In this document: one piece after another, positions 1 to 6,239 of the stretch
Layout: every line of letters begins with the position of its first letter
How positions within the stretch are numbered: position 1 is the stretch's first letter
NCBI GenBank assembly: GCA_964517355.1
Contig: CAZFCK010000123.1
Coordinates: 1 to 14,136, forward strand
Length of the DNA stretch: 14,136 bases
Direction: 5' to 3'
Source: CAZFCK01 sp964517355
Lineage (GTDB): Bacteria > Desulfobacterota > Desulfovibrionia > Desulfovibrionales > Desulfovibrionaceae
Translations under genes and position numbers: made by a program
Notes under the pieces: model-generated
Databases searched by the model: none
Told to the model about the DNA's origin: nothing
The model's input: only the letters and a program-made list of their open reading frames with translations

Positions 1-47
1 GAAATTGTTCCAGGGGAGAGCCTTGTTTCAAGGCGAAAATGCGCTAG
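1..47 (-). repeat. Family A intergenic repeat, copy A1 (cut by window start)
   Basis: The reverse complement matches the first half of the copy at 9692-9796 with one difference over about 46 bases. It contains the GCCTTG/CAAGGC hairpin and the first arm of the second hairpin. The one difference makes that arm CCTGGAACAATT, a perfect complement of the AATTGTTCCAGG arm seen in copy A4. The rest of the element lies outside the window. Confidence 0.8.
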
Positions 48-62
48 TCCGAAAGTCGTATT
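48..62 (+). repeat. Terminal fragment of family B repeat abutting A1
   Basis: Positions 48-58 read TCCGAAAGTCG, identical to the terminal inverted repeat of copy B2 at 3278-3288 (reverse complement). The body of the B element is absent and repeat A1 is joined directly to it. This suggests a truncated B copy or insertion of one element next to the other. Confidence 0.5.
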
Positions 63-155
63 TTTGATCTTAACCATGCGGAATGCGCGATTGTTCGTAA
101 CGGCTCTATTCCCGGTTGTCTGTGGAAGCATGGCGGTATATGCAGTGAGGAGCGT

Positions 156-161
156 TATACT
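156..161 (+). promoter_or_regulatory. Possible -10 box for the 206-871 gene
   Basis: TATACT matches the sigma-70 -10 consensus at five of six positions and would put transcription start about 35-40 bases before the ATG at 206. No good -35 box is visible at 16-18 bases upstream, so this is tentative. Confidence 0.28.
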
Positions 162-205
162 GGTCATGGCCGGGGGCAGGCTCCACTATTTTGAGGAGGG
201 CAGGA

Positions 206-871
206 ATGAAACGGGTACCGTTACTGATAGCAGTATGTGTGTTGTTGGCGGTTTCTTCGGTTGCCGGGCAGGAATTGGCCATAGAAAAGGAACCCGGAGA
301 GATTCGGATCATTCAGAAGCATCCCGCTCCTGAACCTGAGGTCGGAGAGGAGCGCGATCAATCTGTTGCGGGAGACGCGGGGCCGGAGGATGGTGCGCCG
401 CCCCAAAAGCCGGGGGATGTCACTCCAGAAGAAGCCCCGCAGATCCCTGAAGCGGAGCAAGCGCCTCCCGCTCCACAACCTCGAGAGCGGAGCGACAATA
501 AGAAAGAGAAAGTATCCTTGGAGGATAATCCGGACTACGTGAAGGCCCTCAGTGCCCTGAACGAGGAATATAACGACAAGTTGCAAAAGCTGCAGGACAA
601 GGTGGATGAAATGTTGCGCAGCCATAATGCCAGAATGCTTATGCTGCGCGGTGATGTCAGTGATCTGCAGGTCGCAATTGACAGGGCACGTGAAAGAAAC
701 GTGAGCAGAGACGTTTATCGCCTGCAAGACAGACAACAAGAGCTGCTGGAGCAGATGCAGATTTTGGAATCGCGATGGCAGTTGGTGCGTGGGGCTTTGC
801 GGCAGGAAAAGGAAAAGCTCGATTCATGGTACCGTAAGCGCAAGGACGAGCTTATCCGGAATTTTTCCTGA
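206..871 (+). CDS. Exported coiled-coil protein of unknown function
   Basis: I do not recognise a family for this 221-aa protein. The ATG at 206 is chosen because AGGAGG at 194-199 sits six bases upstream; an in-frame TTG at 191 would place the Shine-Dalgarno inside the gene. Residues 1-21 form a signal peptide: basic MKR, a hydrophobic core, and SSVAG before QE. There is no lipobox cysteine, so the mature protein is probably soluble and periplasmic. Residues about 23-95 are acidic and proline-rich, a likely disordered linker. Residues about 105-218 are charged and heptad-like (EEYNDKLQKLQDKVDEML, YRLQDRQQELLEQMQILE), a predicted long coiled coil. It has one cysteine, inside the signal peptide. 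A structural or envelope-tethering role is conceivable, but nothing in the sequence shows one. The FadL-type gene downstream is 700 bp away, so no operon is implied. Confidence 0.85.
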   Translation: MKRVPLLIAVCVLLAVSSVAGQELAIEKEPGEIRIIQKHPAPEPEVGEERDQSVAGDAGPEDGAPPQKPGDVTPEEAPQIPEAEQAPPAPQPRERSDNKKEKVSLEDNPDYVKALSALNEEYNDKLQKLQDKVDEMLRSHNARMLMLRGDVSDLQVAIDRARERNVSRDVYRLQDRQQELLEQMQILESRWQLVRGALRQEKEKLDSWYRKRKDELIRNFS

Positions 872-900
872 AAAGGATGAGGGAAGTTGGGGGGCATATA

Positions 901-1051
901 CAACTTTCCGGGGGAAGCATATAATATAATATGTTGAAGTTGCTTAAAAATATATAGAAGTGGGTTTTCCGGCGTCCAGGGGCCTCCCCTGGTCGTCGTG
1001 CGGGCGCGAAACCCCGCGACTTTATTCTTTTTTCTTTTCATCCGAAAGTTG
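901..1051 (+). repeat. Family B MITE-like repeat, copy B1
   Basis: The 151-bp element is bounded by CAACTTTCCGG (901-911) and TCCGAAAGTTG (1041-1051), imperfect terminal inverted repeats matching at 9 of 11 positions. Inside are an AT-rich left part, a CCAGGGG-cct-CCCCTGG hairpin (976-992), a GCGGG/CCCGC hairpin, and a T-rich tail (1021-1039). The core matches B2 (reverse) and B3. The second hairpin plus T-rich tail resembles a factor-independent terminator for the gene ending at 871. Confidence 0.8.
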
Positions 1052-1568
1052 GAGTGGCAACGTATGCGGCGAGAGTTGCGGCGCACTCTCGCTCCTCCTC
1101 CCAACGTTGTCCTGCCCGCATGCCCGTGCGGCGAAACATGTTGCATTGAAGCCTTGTTTTTATTAACAGTCCCTGAACATTTTGTTGCCGAGACAAACGG
1201 TTTGCTTGAAGAGAGGCTTGTCGTTGGCGTGCCGTGTGCGCAGACGAAAGCTTTTGTTCATTGTGGGCCGTCGTGTTCTCTGCGCATACGTAATAAAGCG
1301 TAACTGGCTGCACTGCGCCGCATCTCGATGCGGCATAATGGATTTGCCTTGCGCGGTTATGTTCTAAGTTAGAGATGGAACATGGCCGTCATGATCCTTG
1401 CAGGCGTGGTGTTTTGCCTGGTGCGTTGCTTTTGTTGCGGCTCAATAACGTTACGACTGTTGTTTCAAGTGCATGGCAATGGGGACCGTAAACCGGTGCA
1501 ACGACGGCGCCGGGGTGGAAAGCCGTGTGCTGTGGTGGCGTCAGTAACAAACGGGAACACTGTCACCT
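1052..1568. other. Non-coding stretch upstream of the FadL-type gene
   Basis: No gene is supported in these ~515 bases. An imperfect inverted repeat, TGCGCAGA (1237-1244) and TCTGCGCA (1279-1286), encloses 34 bases. A perfect 7-bp hairpin, GCCGCAT-ctcg-ATGCGGC, lies at 1317-1334 with no T tract behind it. Neither is a recognised RNA family. The stretch may be a long 5' leader for the gene at 1583 or hold an untested small RNA. Confidence 0.4.
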
Positions 1569-1582
1569 GAGGGGGTGAAAAC

Positions 1583-2950
1583 ATGCGATGCGGTGCGAGG
1601 GGAATGCTTCTGGCGTTGGTTTCTCTGTTTCTGTTTACGGGCCAGGCCATGGCGGCGGGATTCGGGATTTACGAATGGGGCGCACGGGGGCAGGCGCTTG
1701 GAGGGGCCATGGTCGGACGAGCCGATGATCCTTCGGCTCTTGTCTACAATCCCGCCGGCATAACGCAGCTTGACGGCTTTCATCTGATGACGGGCTTGAC
1801 GTTTATTTCTCCGCGTGCTTCCGCCGAGATGACTGACCCGTATTCCGGAAGTTCCTCCACCCAGAGCGCTAATGATGTCAACTGGTACATTCCGCATTTG
1901 TACGCCACCTACACCCTGAACGATCGCGTATCCTTCGGCTTGGGAGTCTTCACCCGTTATGGCCTGGGCAATGATTACGATGACAACTGGTGGGGGCGCT
2001 ATAACACGACGCACGTGAGCCTGACCACCATGTCCATCAATCCAAACGTGGCCTGGAAACTGACCAACAAGTTTTCCATGTCCTTCGGTTTGGAATTTCA
2101 GCGTATGACTGTTGATATGCGGCAGAAGATCGATGGGACTAAACTGGTCTATGGAGCCTTGGGCAACACTTTGGGGGCGTTTTGGCTACGCTCGCGGGGG
2201 TTGGGGCTCAATGTCAACGATCCCGGCACAGACGCCCTGGATTTCTCGCAAACGCTCAAAGGCGAAGGGTGGGGCGTTGGTGGCGTTATCGGCCTGCATT
2301 ATCAAATCTCGGACCAATGGGCGGCGGGCTTGTCCTATCGTTCGCGCATTTCCACGACCATACGCGGTAGAGCGAAATATAATTTCACCGACGAATCCTG
2401 GGGACATCTCAAGGCGTTTAAGAAGGCCTCGGACCAACTTTTCAAAGAAACCGACGTAACGACCAAAATAACCACCCCGGACTCGATTCAGGCCGGCGTG
2501 GTATACAAGCCGTTGCAAAATTTGAGCATCGAAGCCGGAGCCGTCTATACCGTCTGGAGCACCTATGAGGAGTTGCAGATCAATTACGATAACCCGTCGC
2601 TGGGCACGGATGAGATCGTTTCCGAGAAGAATTGGAATGACACGTGGCGGTTGAACGTCGGTGTGGAGTACCTGCCCCTGGATTGGCTCGCGTTGCGCGC
2701 CGGCTATGTCTGGGATCAATCGCCCCTGGAAAAAGGATATGAGGATTACTTTCTTCCCGCCAATGACAGGCACCTGTACAGTGTCGGCCTCGGATTGATG
2801 GCCGGCGGCCTGCAACTTGACCTGGCATACACCTACCTCGATATCATGGAGCGCGACGTGGACGCCCGTGTGGATGCGGGAGTCTTTGCAGGCAAATTCA
2901 CCAACGGTGACGCCCACCTCGTGGCTATGAGCCTGTCGTACGCTTTTTAA
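1583..2950 (+). CDS. OmpP1/FadL-family outer-membrane transport protein
   Basis: This 455-aa protein is a predicted outer-membrane beta-barrel that, by family, admits hydrophobic substrates such as long-chain fatty acids or aromatics. Residues 1-24 are a signal peptide ending QAMA before AGFGIYEWG. The mature N-terminus carries the family signature, with RADDPSALVYNPAGI at residues 46-60; the NPA motif belongs to the hatch region. The remainder alternates polar and aromatic residues as in barrel strands, and the protein ends in SLSYAF, with the C-terminal phenylalanine typical of barrel-assembly signals. FadL-family proteins are usually about 400-470 aa. The ATG at 1583 has GAGGGGG at 1569-1575; an in-frame ATG at 1604 (MLLALVSLF) also has a purine-rich site and would shorten the signal peptide. 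The substrate cannot be read from sequence. A terminator hairpin follows directly. Confidence 0.93.
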   Translation: MRCGARGMLLALVSLFLFTGQAMAAGFGIYEWGARGQALGGAMVGRADDPSALVYNPAGITQLDGFHLMTGLTFISPRASAEMTDPYSGSSSTQSANDVNWYIPHLYATYTLNDRVSFGLGVFTRYGLGNDYDDNWWGRYNTTHVSLTTMSINPNVAWKLTNKFSMSFGLEFQRMTVDMRQKIDGTKLVYGALGNTLGAFWLRSRGLGLNVNDPGTDALDFSQTLKGEGWGVGGVIGLHYQISDQWAAGLSYRSRISTTIRGRAKYNFTDESWGHLKAFKKASDQLFKETDVTTKITTPDSIQAGVVYKPLQNLSIEAGAVYTVWSTYEELQINYDNPSLGTDEIVSEKNWNDTWRLNVGVEYLPLDWLALRAGYVWDQSPLEKGYEDYFLPANDRHLYSVGLGLMAGGLQLDLAYTYLDIMERDVDARVDAGVFAGKFTNGDAHLVAMSLSYAF

Positions 2951-2962
2951 GGAAATTCCCGA

Positions 2963-2995
2963 GGGGAGAACCGCGGACACGTGGTTCTCCCCTTT
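2963..2995 (+). terminator. Factor-independent terminator after the FadL-type gene
   Basis: GGGGAGAACCGC (2963-2974) pairs with GTGGTTCTCCCC (2981-2992) over 12 bp with one G-U pair and a six-base loop, followed by TTT. It starts 13 bases after the stop codon. Confidence 0.75.
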
Positions 2996-3177
2996 GATCT
3001 CCTCTTTCCAGGACATTCGGGCATGGTTTGGTAGCGCCACAGGTATCTTTGGATGGATGCCGGAGTGTGAACATTTTATCAAAGCGGCAGCCGTTGAGCG
3101 TTGCCAGATGCGGTTTACCGCTGGCGGCGGCAGCGCTATGATAATCTCCTTGCACCCGACTCCAGGAGCGCGTTCGT
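2996..3177. other. Gap with nothing recognised
   Basis: Between the terminator and repeat A2 I see no supported gene. The short reading frames here have no Shine-Dalgarno and no recognisable product. Confidence 0.4.
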
Positions 3178-3276
3178 TAGCGTAATTTCGCCTTTGGATA
3201 AGGCTCGCCCCTGAAACAATGTTTATCGTTTCAGGGAAATGCATAAGAGCATCTATTCTTTTTCCAAGTTAAGATG
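3178..3276 (+). repeat. Family A intergenic repeat, copy A2
   Basis: This copy aligns end to end with A3 (9590-9691). Hairpin 1 is GCCTT-tggat-AAGGC. Hairpin 2 is CCCTGAAAC/GTTTCAGGG, perfectly paired here. Hairpin 3 is weaker, CATCT/AGATG with a partly paired interior. Its right end touches the terminal repeat of B2. Confidence 0.85.
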
Positions 3277-3277
3277 A

Positions 3278-3431
3278 CGACTTTCGGACATAAATGAGAA
3301 AGGATAAAGTCGCGGGATTTCGCGCCCGCAGGACGACCAGGGGAGGCCCCTGGTCGCCGGAAAAAGGACAATTCAATTCTTTTTTTAAACAAATATAGAA
3401 TGTTATGGTGTCCGCTCTGCTCAGAAAGTCG
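3278..3431 (-). repeat. Family B MITE-like repeat, copy B2
   Basis: The 154-bp element is bounded by CGACTTTCGGA (3278-3288) and TCAGAAAGTCG (3421-3431), which pair at 10 of 11 positions. On the minus strand it shows the same order as B1: AT-rich arm, GACCAGGGG-cct-CCCCTGGTC hairpin (9-bp stem), GCGGG/CCCGC hairpin, T-rich tract. No clear target-site duplication flanks it. Confidence 0.82.
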
Positions 3432-3470
3432 AGGTCAAAATGCTCTAAATTAGAAAGTTTGGGAAGGGGA

Positions 3471-3571
3471 GAGCGCGAAAGGGGAAACCCTAGCTCTGCT
3501 GGCGCCATCCGTAAGGCGCGAAACGACCGCGCCTAACGGCTGCCCTTACAAAAGGTTTCACCTCTCGCACT
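3471..3571. repeat. Nested inverted-repeat structure upstream of trmL
   Basis: An outer imperfect inverted repeat (about 3471-3488 and 3554-3571, about 15 of 18 positions) encloses a strong inner hairpin. The inner arms are CCGTAAGGCGCG (3509-3520) and CGCGCCTAACGG (3528-3539): 12 bp with one mismatch and a 7-base loop. T-rich sequence follows (3571-3578). It may be a terminator, a structured leader for trmL, or a small mobile remnant. Confidence 0.5.
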
Positions 3572-3683
3572 TTCTTTTTAAAATGAATCAAGAAACACAA
3601 CCTGGTCCGGGAGCCGGATATGACGCGCTTCAGCCCGCATGCAACCCTCTTCGAACCGGATGCGCAGATCTCCGGCCATTATT

Positions 3684-4148
3684 ATGCCCATGCAATTGGT
3701 ACTTTTTGAACCGGAAATACCGCCGAATACTGGAAACATCGCCCGGTTGTGCGCGGCGACGCGCACTAGGCTGCACTTGATCGAGCCTCTGGGCTTCAGC
3801 CTGGAGGACAAGTATCTGAAACGGGCCGGCCTTGATTATTGGCCCCATGTCGAGCTTACGGTCTGGCCGCATTGGTCCGCCTTCCGGGAGCACAGCGTCA
3901 AATGTGGGGGGCGGCTGGTCTGCACAAGCAGCAAGAAAGGGCGGTTCTATCATGAGTTCGTCTATCTTCCTGGGGATTTTCTCATTCTCGGACCGGAAAC
4001 CAGAGGCCTGCCCCCTGAAATTCTTGATCAAGTTCCTGATTTAATACGCATTCCCATTTGGGGGCAGGTGCGCAGCCTCAACCTTTCCACGGCCGCGGGC
4101 ATCCTGCTCTATGAAGGATTGCGCCAGACAGGGGGCTTTGAAGCTTGA
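3684..4148 (+). CDS. trmL: tRNA (cytidine(34)-2'-O)-methyltransferase TrmL
   Basis: TrmL methylates the 2'-O of the wobble nucleotide 34 in certain leucine tRNAs using S-adenosylmethionine. The 154-aa product shows the SPOUT-fold signatures: LFEPEIPPNTGNIARL near the start, LGPETRGLP at residues 102-110, and RIPIWGQVRSLNLSTAAGI at about 122-140, forming the knot that binds the cofactor. E. coli TrmL is close in length (157 aa). In-frame ATGs at 3639 and 3660 would add 15 or 8 residues not typical of the family; the ATG at 3684 (or 3690) matches the usual N-terminus. No clear Shine-Dalgarno decides the start. The gene ends 60 bases before cbiB on the same strand, so co-transcription is possible though the functions are unrelated. 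Confidence 0.9.
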   Translation: MPMQLVLFEPEIPPNTGNIARLCAATRTRLHLIEPLGFSLEDKYLKRAGLDYWPHVELTVWPHWSAFREHSVKCGGRLVCTSSKKGRFYHEFVYLPGDFLILGPETRGLPPEILDQVPDLIRIPIWGQVRSLNLSTAAGILLYEGLRQTGGFEA

Positions 4149-4208
4149 GCCGTCCGTGCTACACAGCCTGGGCAGAACACAGCGAGCTTGATAACAAGCA
4201 GGAGAATA

Positions 4209-5249
4209 ATGGATACGGCCTACTTCGATCCAGGTATCGCATGGCTCCCCGTGTTGGGGGGCGTGGCGGTTTTTCTGGACTTGCTCTTCGGCGACCCGCG
4301 TTTGATGCCGCACCCTGTGCGTTTGCTCGGTGATGCGGCCAATAAGCTTGAACCGGCACTGCGGACATTAAGCAAACAATCGGCTGTTGAAAAAAAATCC
4401 ACGGCATTGCGTATCGCCGGAGGGCTGGGCGTGCTGCTCATAAGCCTTGGAGCCGGGGCCGCGGCCTGGGGACTTTCCAGCCTGCCGACCTTCGGGCCCT
4501 TGTTCGCGCTCTATTTGGCCTATACTGGCCTGGCGCTCGGCGCCCTGCTCAGAGAGGGGCGCATCGTGTTGCGCCAGTTGTTTGACAAACGTGATCTCTT
4601 GGCTTCTCGCGCTGCGTTGGGCATGCTGGTCAGCAGGGAGACCAGGGACCTGGATAAGCAGGGCGTGATGCGTGGCCTGGCTGAAACCGTCAGTGAAAAC
4701 GCCAACGACGGGTTTGTGGCGCCCTGTTTTTATATGGTGCTTGGCGGCATTGCCGGGGGCGCGCCGGAATGGGGATTGGCGGGGCTGTGGTTTTTCAAGG
4801 CCGTGAGCACGTTGGACTCCATGTGGGGGTACAAGACAAAAAAGTGGCGTGATTTCGGTTTCATCGCAGCACGGACTGATGATGTTCTGGCCTGGATTCC
4901 AGCGAGAATCACGGCGCTGGCCATGCTTTTCACGGCCTTGGCCGAAGGCCGGGTGGAATTACGCAGTGTGCTTACCTTGTGGAAAAGTATCGGCAAAGAC
5001 GCGAGAACCACCGAAAGCCCCAATGCGGGGTGGCCCATGAGCGCCGCCGCATGGTTGAGTTGCGCCTGGGTAGGGGGGGCTGCGGTGTATTTCGGCGTGC
5101 GCAAGGATAAGCCCAAACTGGGGCCGGAACAAAACGAATGGACTCAGGCCCGGTTGCAGACGTTGTTTGAACTCGTGCGCTCCTCGTGTGTGGGGAGCGC
5201 GGCCGTGATGCTCGCCTTGGGGACGTTGGCCCTTTACTGGCTCCCGTGA
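4209..5249 (+). CDS. cbiB: Adenosylcobinamide-phosphate synthase CbiB (CobD type)
   Basis: CbiB joins adenosylcobyric acid to aminopropanol (or its phosphate) to give adenosylcobinamide (phosphate), late in cobalamin synthesis, at the inner membrane. The 346-aa protein carries family signatures in order: FLDLLFGDPRLMPHPVRLLG (22-41), SRETRDLDK (142-150), GLAETVSENANDGFVAP (156-172), STLDSMWGYK (200-209), DFGFIAARTDDVLAWIPARI (215-234) and ESPNAGWPMSAAAW (269-282). Hydrophobic stretches at about 11-27, 69-115, 170-195, 283-295 and 328-346 fit a multi-span membrane protein. The ATG at 4209 has AGGAG at 4200-4204; a TTG at 4188 would put that site inside the gene. No cobalamin riboswitch motif is visible upstream, and no other cobalamin genes lie in the window, so the pathway is scattered or lies outside. 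Confidence 0.95.
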   Translation: MDTAYFDPGIAWLPVLGGVAVFLDLLFGDPRLMPHPVRLLGDAANKLEPALRTLSKQSAVEKKSTALRIAGGLGVLLISLGAGAAAWGLSSLPTFGPLFALYLAYTGLALGALLREGRIVLRQLFDKRDLLASRAALGMLVSRETRDLDKQGVMRGLAETVSENANDGFVAPCFYMVLGGIAGGAPEWGLAGLWFFKAVSTLDSMWGYKTKKWRDFGFIAARTDDVLAWIPARITALAMLFTALAEGRVELRSVLTLWKSIGKDARTTESPNAGWPMSAAAWLSCAWVGGAAVYFGVRKDKPKLGPEQNEWTQARLQTLFELVRSSCVGSAAVMLALGTLALYWLP

Positions 5250-5274
5250 GCCTTGCCCGTTGCAAGAGCGCTTA

Positions 5275-5286
5275 CCGCTTAAGCGG
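5275..5286. repeat. Short perfect palindrome between convergent genes
   Basis: CCGCTTAAGCGG is a 12-bp perfect palindrome in the 84-bp gap where cbiB and the minus-strand gene converge. It could be a weak two-way transcription stop or a protein site; no T tract accompanies it. Confidence 0.3.
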
Positions 5287-5333
5287 CACAAGAGGCGGCA
5301 GTCAAGGTGGTAATGAGGAGACTATCAGGAAGG

Positions 5334-5846
5334 CTAACGGTTCATGATGTAGTCTTCAAGGCTGGTCTTGGTATTTTCCTTGCTGACCCAGTACGCTGTG
5401 GCCCAAATCATGAGGGCCGTGGCTTGAATGTCGTCGAGCCGTTTGAGCTTGGTCTCAATGCTGCTTTTACTCGCGCCGTGCTTGGTGTGCAATAAATCCA
5501 AATCACAGGCGTCCTGAACACGTAGCTGGAGATAGGCCAAACGAGACTGATCCGGAAGCAGTTTCACATCCTTGTGCGCTTCAACAATAGTTATCAGTTC
5601 GGATGTGGAAAATTGGCTCTTGATGGCGTTGAGCGCCCGAAAAAAAGTATCTACCGCCCAGGGAAGAATAAATTCGGCACCGGCGCTTTTCGTCTTGAAA
5701 TATTCTTTGAGCCACTGCTCATGGTTGTTGGTGATCCTGGCAGCTACCTGCGGCATGAGTTCCCCCTTGCGCGGTGAGTAAAAAAGCTCATGATCAGTGG
5801 AGATAAAACGCGCATGCACATATTCCATGCGGTTTTTGGTTTTCAT
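5334..5846 (-). CDS. Hypothetical 170-aa protein
   Basis: I do not recognise this protein. It is 170 aa, soluble, rich in lysine and aromatic residues, with no signal peptide or membrane span. The middle is predicted helical (EQWLKEYFKTKSAGAEFILP, AVDTFFRALNAIKSQF). The second half holds VQDACDLDLLHTKHGASKSS with one cysteine at 114. The C-terminal helix (IQATALMIWATAYWVSK) is hydrophobic but too polar at its ends to be a clear anchor. The start at 5846 is the first in frame, and a weak GAG precedes it; ATG at 5828 (MEYVHARF) is an alternative. It is convergent with cbiB and separated from the regulator upstream on the same strand by about 390 bp of repeats. The lone setting and AT-leaning codons are compatible with acquired DNA, but this is not proved. 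Confidence 0.72.
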   Translation of the reverse strand: MKTKNRMEYVHARFISTDHELFYSPRKGELMPQVAARITNNHEQWLKEYFKTKSAGAEFILPWAVDTFFRALNAIKSQFSTSELITIVEAHKDVKLLPDQSRLAYLQLRVQDACDLDLLHTKHGASKSSIETKLKRLDDIQATALMIWATAYWVSKENTKTSLEDYIMNR

Positions 5847-5975
5847 ACTCGAATATCACAAGCAGATCAAGATTTTTTCTAGATATAATGACGACCTTCA
5901 TCCCCGATGTATCGGCAGTGTTTTCATGCCGTTGCTACGAATGAGCAGAGGTGCGCCACTCGATCATGTCAACCT
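5847..5975. other. Non-coding gap upstream of the 170-aa gene
   Basis: This AT-rich stretch must hold the promoter of the minus-strand gene, but no convincing -35/-10 pair could be assigned. Confidence 0.35.
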
Positions 5976-6132
5976 CGACTTTCAGAGTGGAGCGTATGCT
6001 GTAATATTTTGTATTTATTAAAAAAAAGAATCAGATAGCCATTTTTTACGGCGTCCAGGGGGCCTCCCCTGACCGTCGTGCGGTCGTGAAACCCAACGGT
6101 TTTATTCCAGTTATATTTTAGTCCGAAAGCCG
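5976..6132 (+). repeat. Family B MITE-like repeat, copy B3
   Basis: The 157-bp element is bounded by CGACTTTCAGA (5976-5986) and TCCGAAAGCCG (6122-6132), which pair at 9 of 11 positions. It shares the left AT-rich arm with B2 (ACCTCGACTTTC..GAG at its start) and the GGCGTCCAGGGG..CCTCCCCTG core. It is the most decayed copy, and its second hairpin is largely lost. Its orientation is opposite to both flanking genes, so it is not a simple terminator for either. Confidence 0.8.
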
Positions 6133-6179
6133 TACCAATAACCTTGAAAGGGTCTAGATGCACTTATGCAGTTAGCTGA

Positions 6180-6196
6180 ATCAAGAGGATCTTGAT
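6180..6196. repeat. Small hairpin downstream of the regulator
   Basis: ATCAAG-aggat-CTTGAT forms a perfect 6-bp stem next to repeat A5, on the 3' side of the minus-strand regulator gene. There is no T tract. Confidence 0.3.
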
Positions 6197-6197
6197 G

Positions 6198-6237
6198 CAG
6201 GTGCGCGCCTTGTTTCAAGCGGAAATGCGCGAAGCCT
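6198..6237 (-). repeat. Family A repeat, degenerate partial copy A5
   Basis: The reverse complement reads CGCGCATTTCCGCTTG-aaa-CAAGGCG, matching the left third of family A, including hairpin 1. It begins 3 bases after the stop codon of the regulator gene on the same strand. The rest of the element is not recognisable. Confidence 0.6.
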
Positions 6238-6239
6238 GC

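Noticed and set aside
64..333. 89-aa + frame overlapping the start of the exported coiled-coil gene
   Set aside because: No Shine-Dalgarno, low-complexity product, and it overlaps a gene with an AGGAGG site and signal peptide.
715..1146. Minus-strand frames containing a FRARTTTRGGPW-like peptide, also seen near 3300-3500 and 6000-6160
   Set aside because: The shared peptide is only the translation of the family B DNA repeat in the same frame; it is not a protein family.
1382..1570. 62-aa frame ending inside the Shine-Dalgarno of the FadL-type gene
   Set aside because: The position suggests a leader peptide, but composition is random and cysteine/arginine rich with no convincing start site. 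Not enough to call.
2994..3185. 63-aa + frame between the FadL terminator and repeat A2
   Set aside because: It starts within the terminator tail, has no Shine-Dalgarno and no recognisable product.
2186..3244. Long minus-strand frame (352 codons) opposite the FadL-type gene
   Set aside because: It is antisense to a clear outer-membrane protein gene, crosses its terminator, and gives no recognisable domain.
4149..4208. Cobalamin riboswitch upstream of cbiB
   Set aside because: The 60-base gap is too short and no B12-box-like motif is seen there or in the trmL leader.
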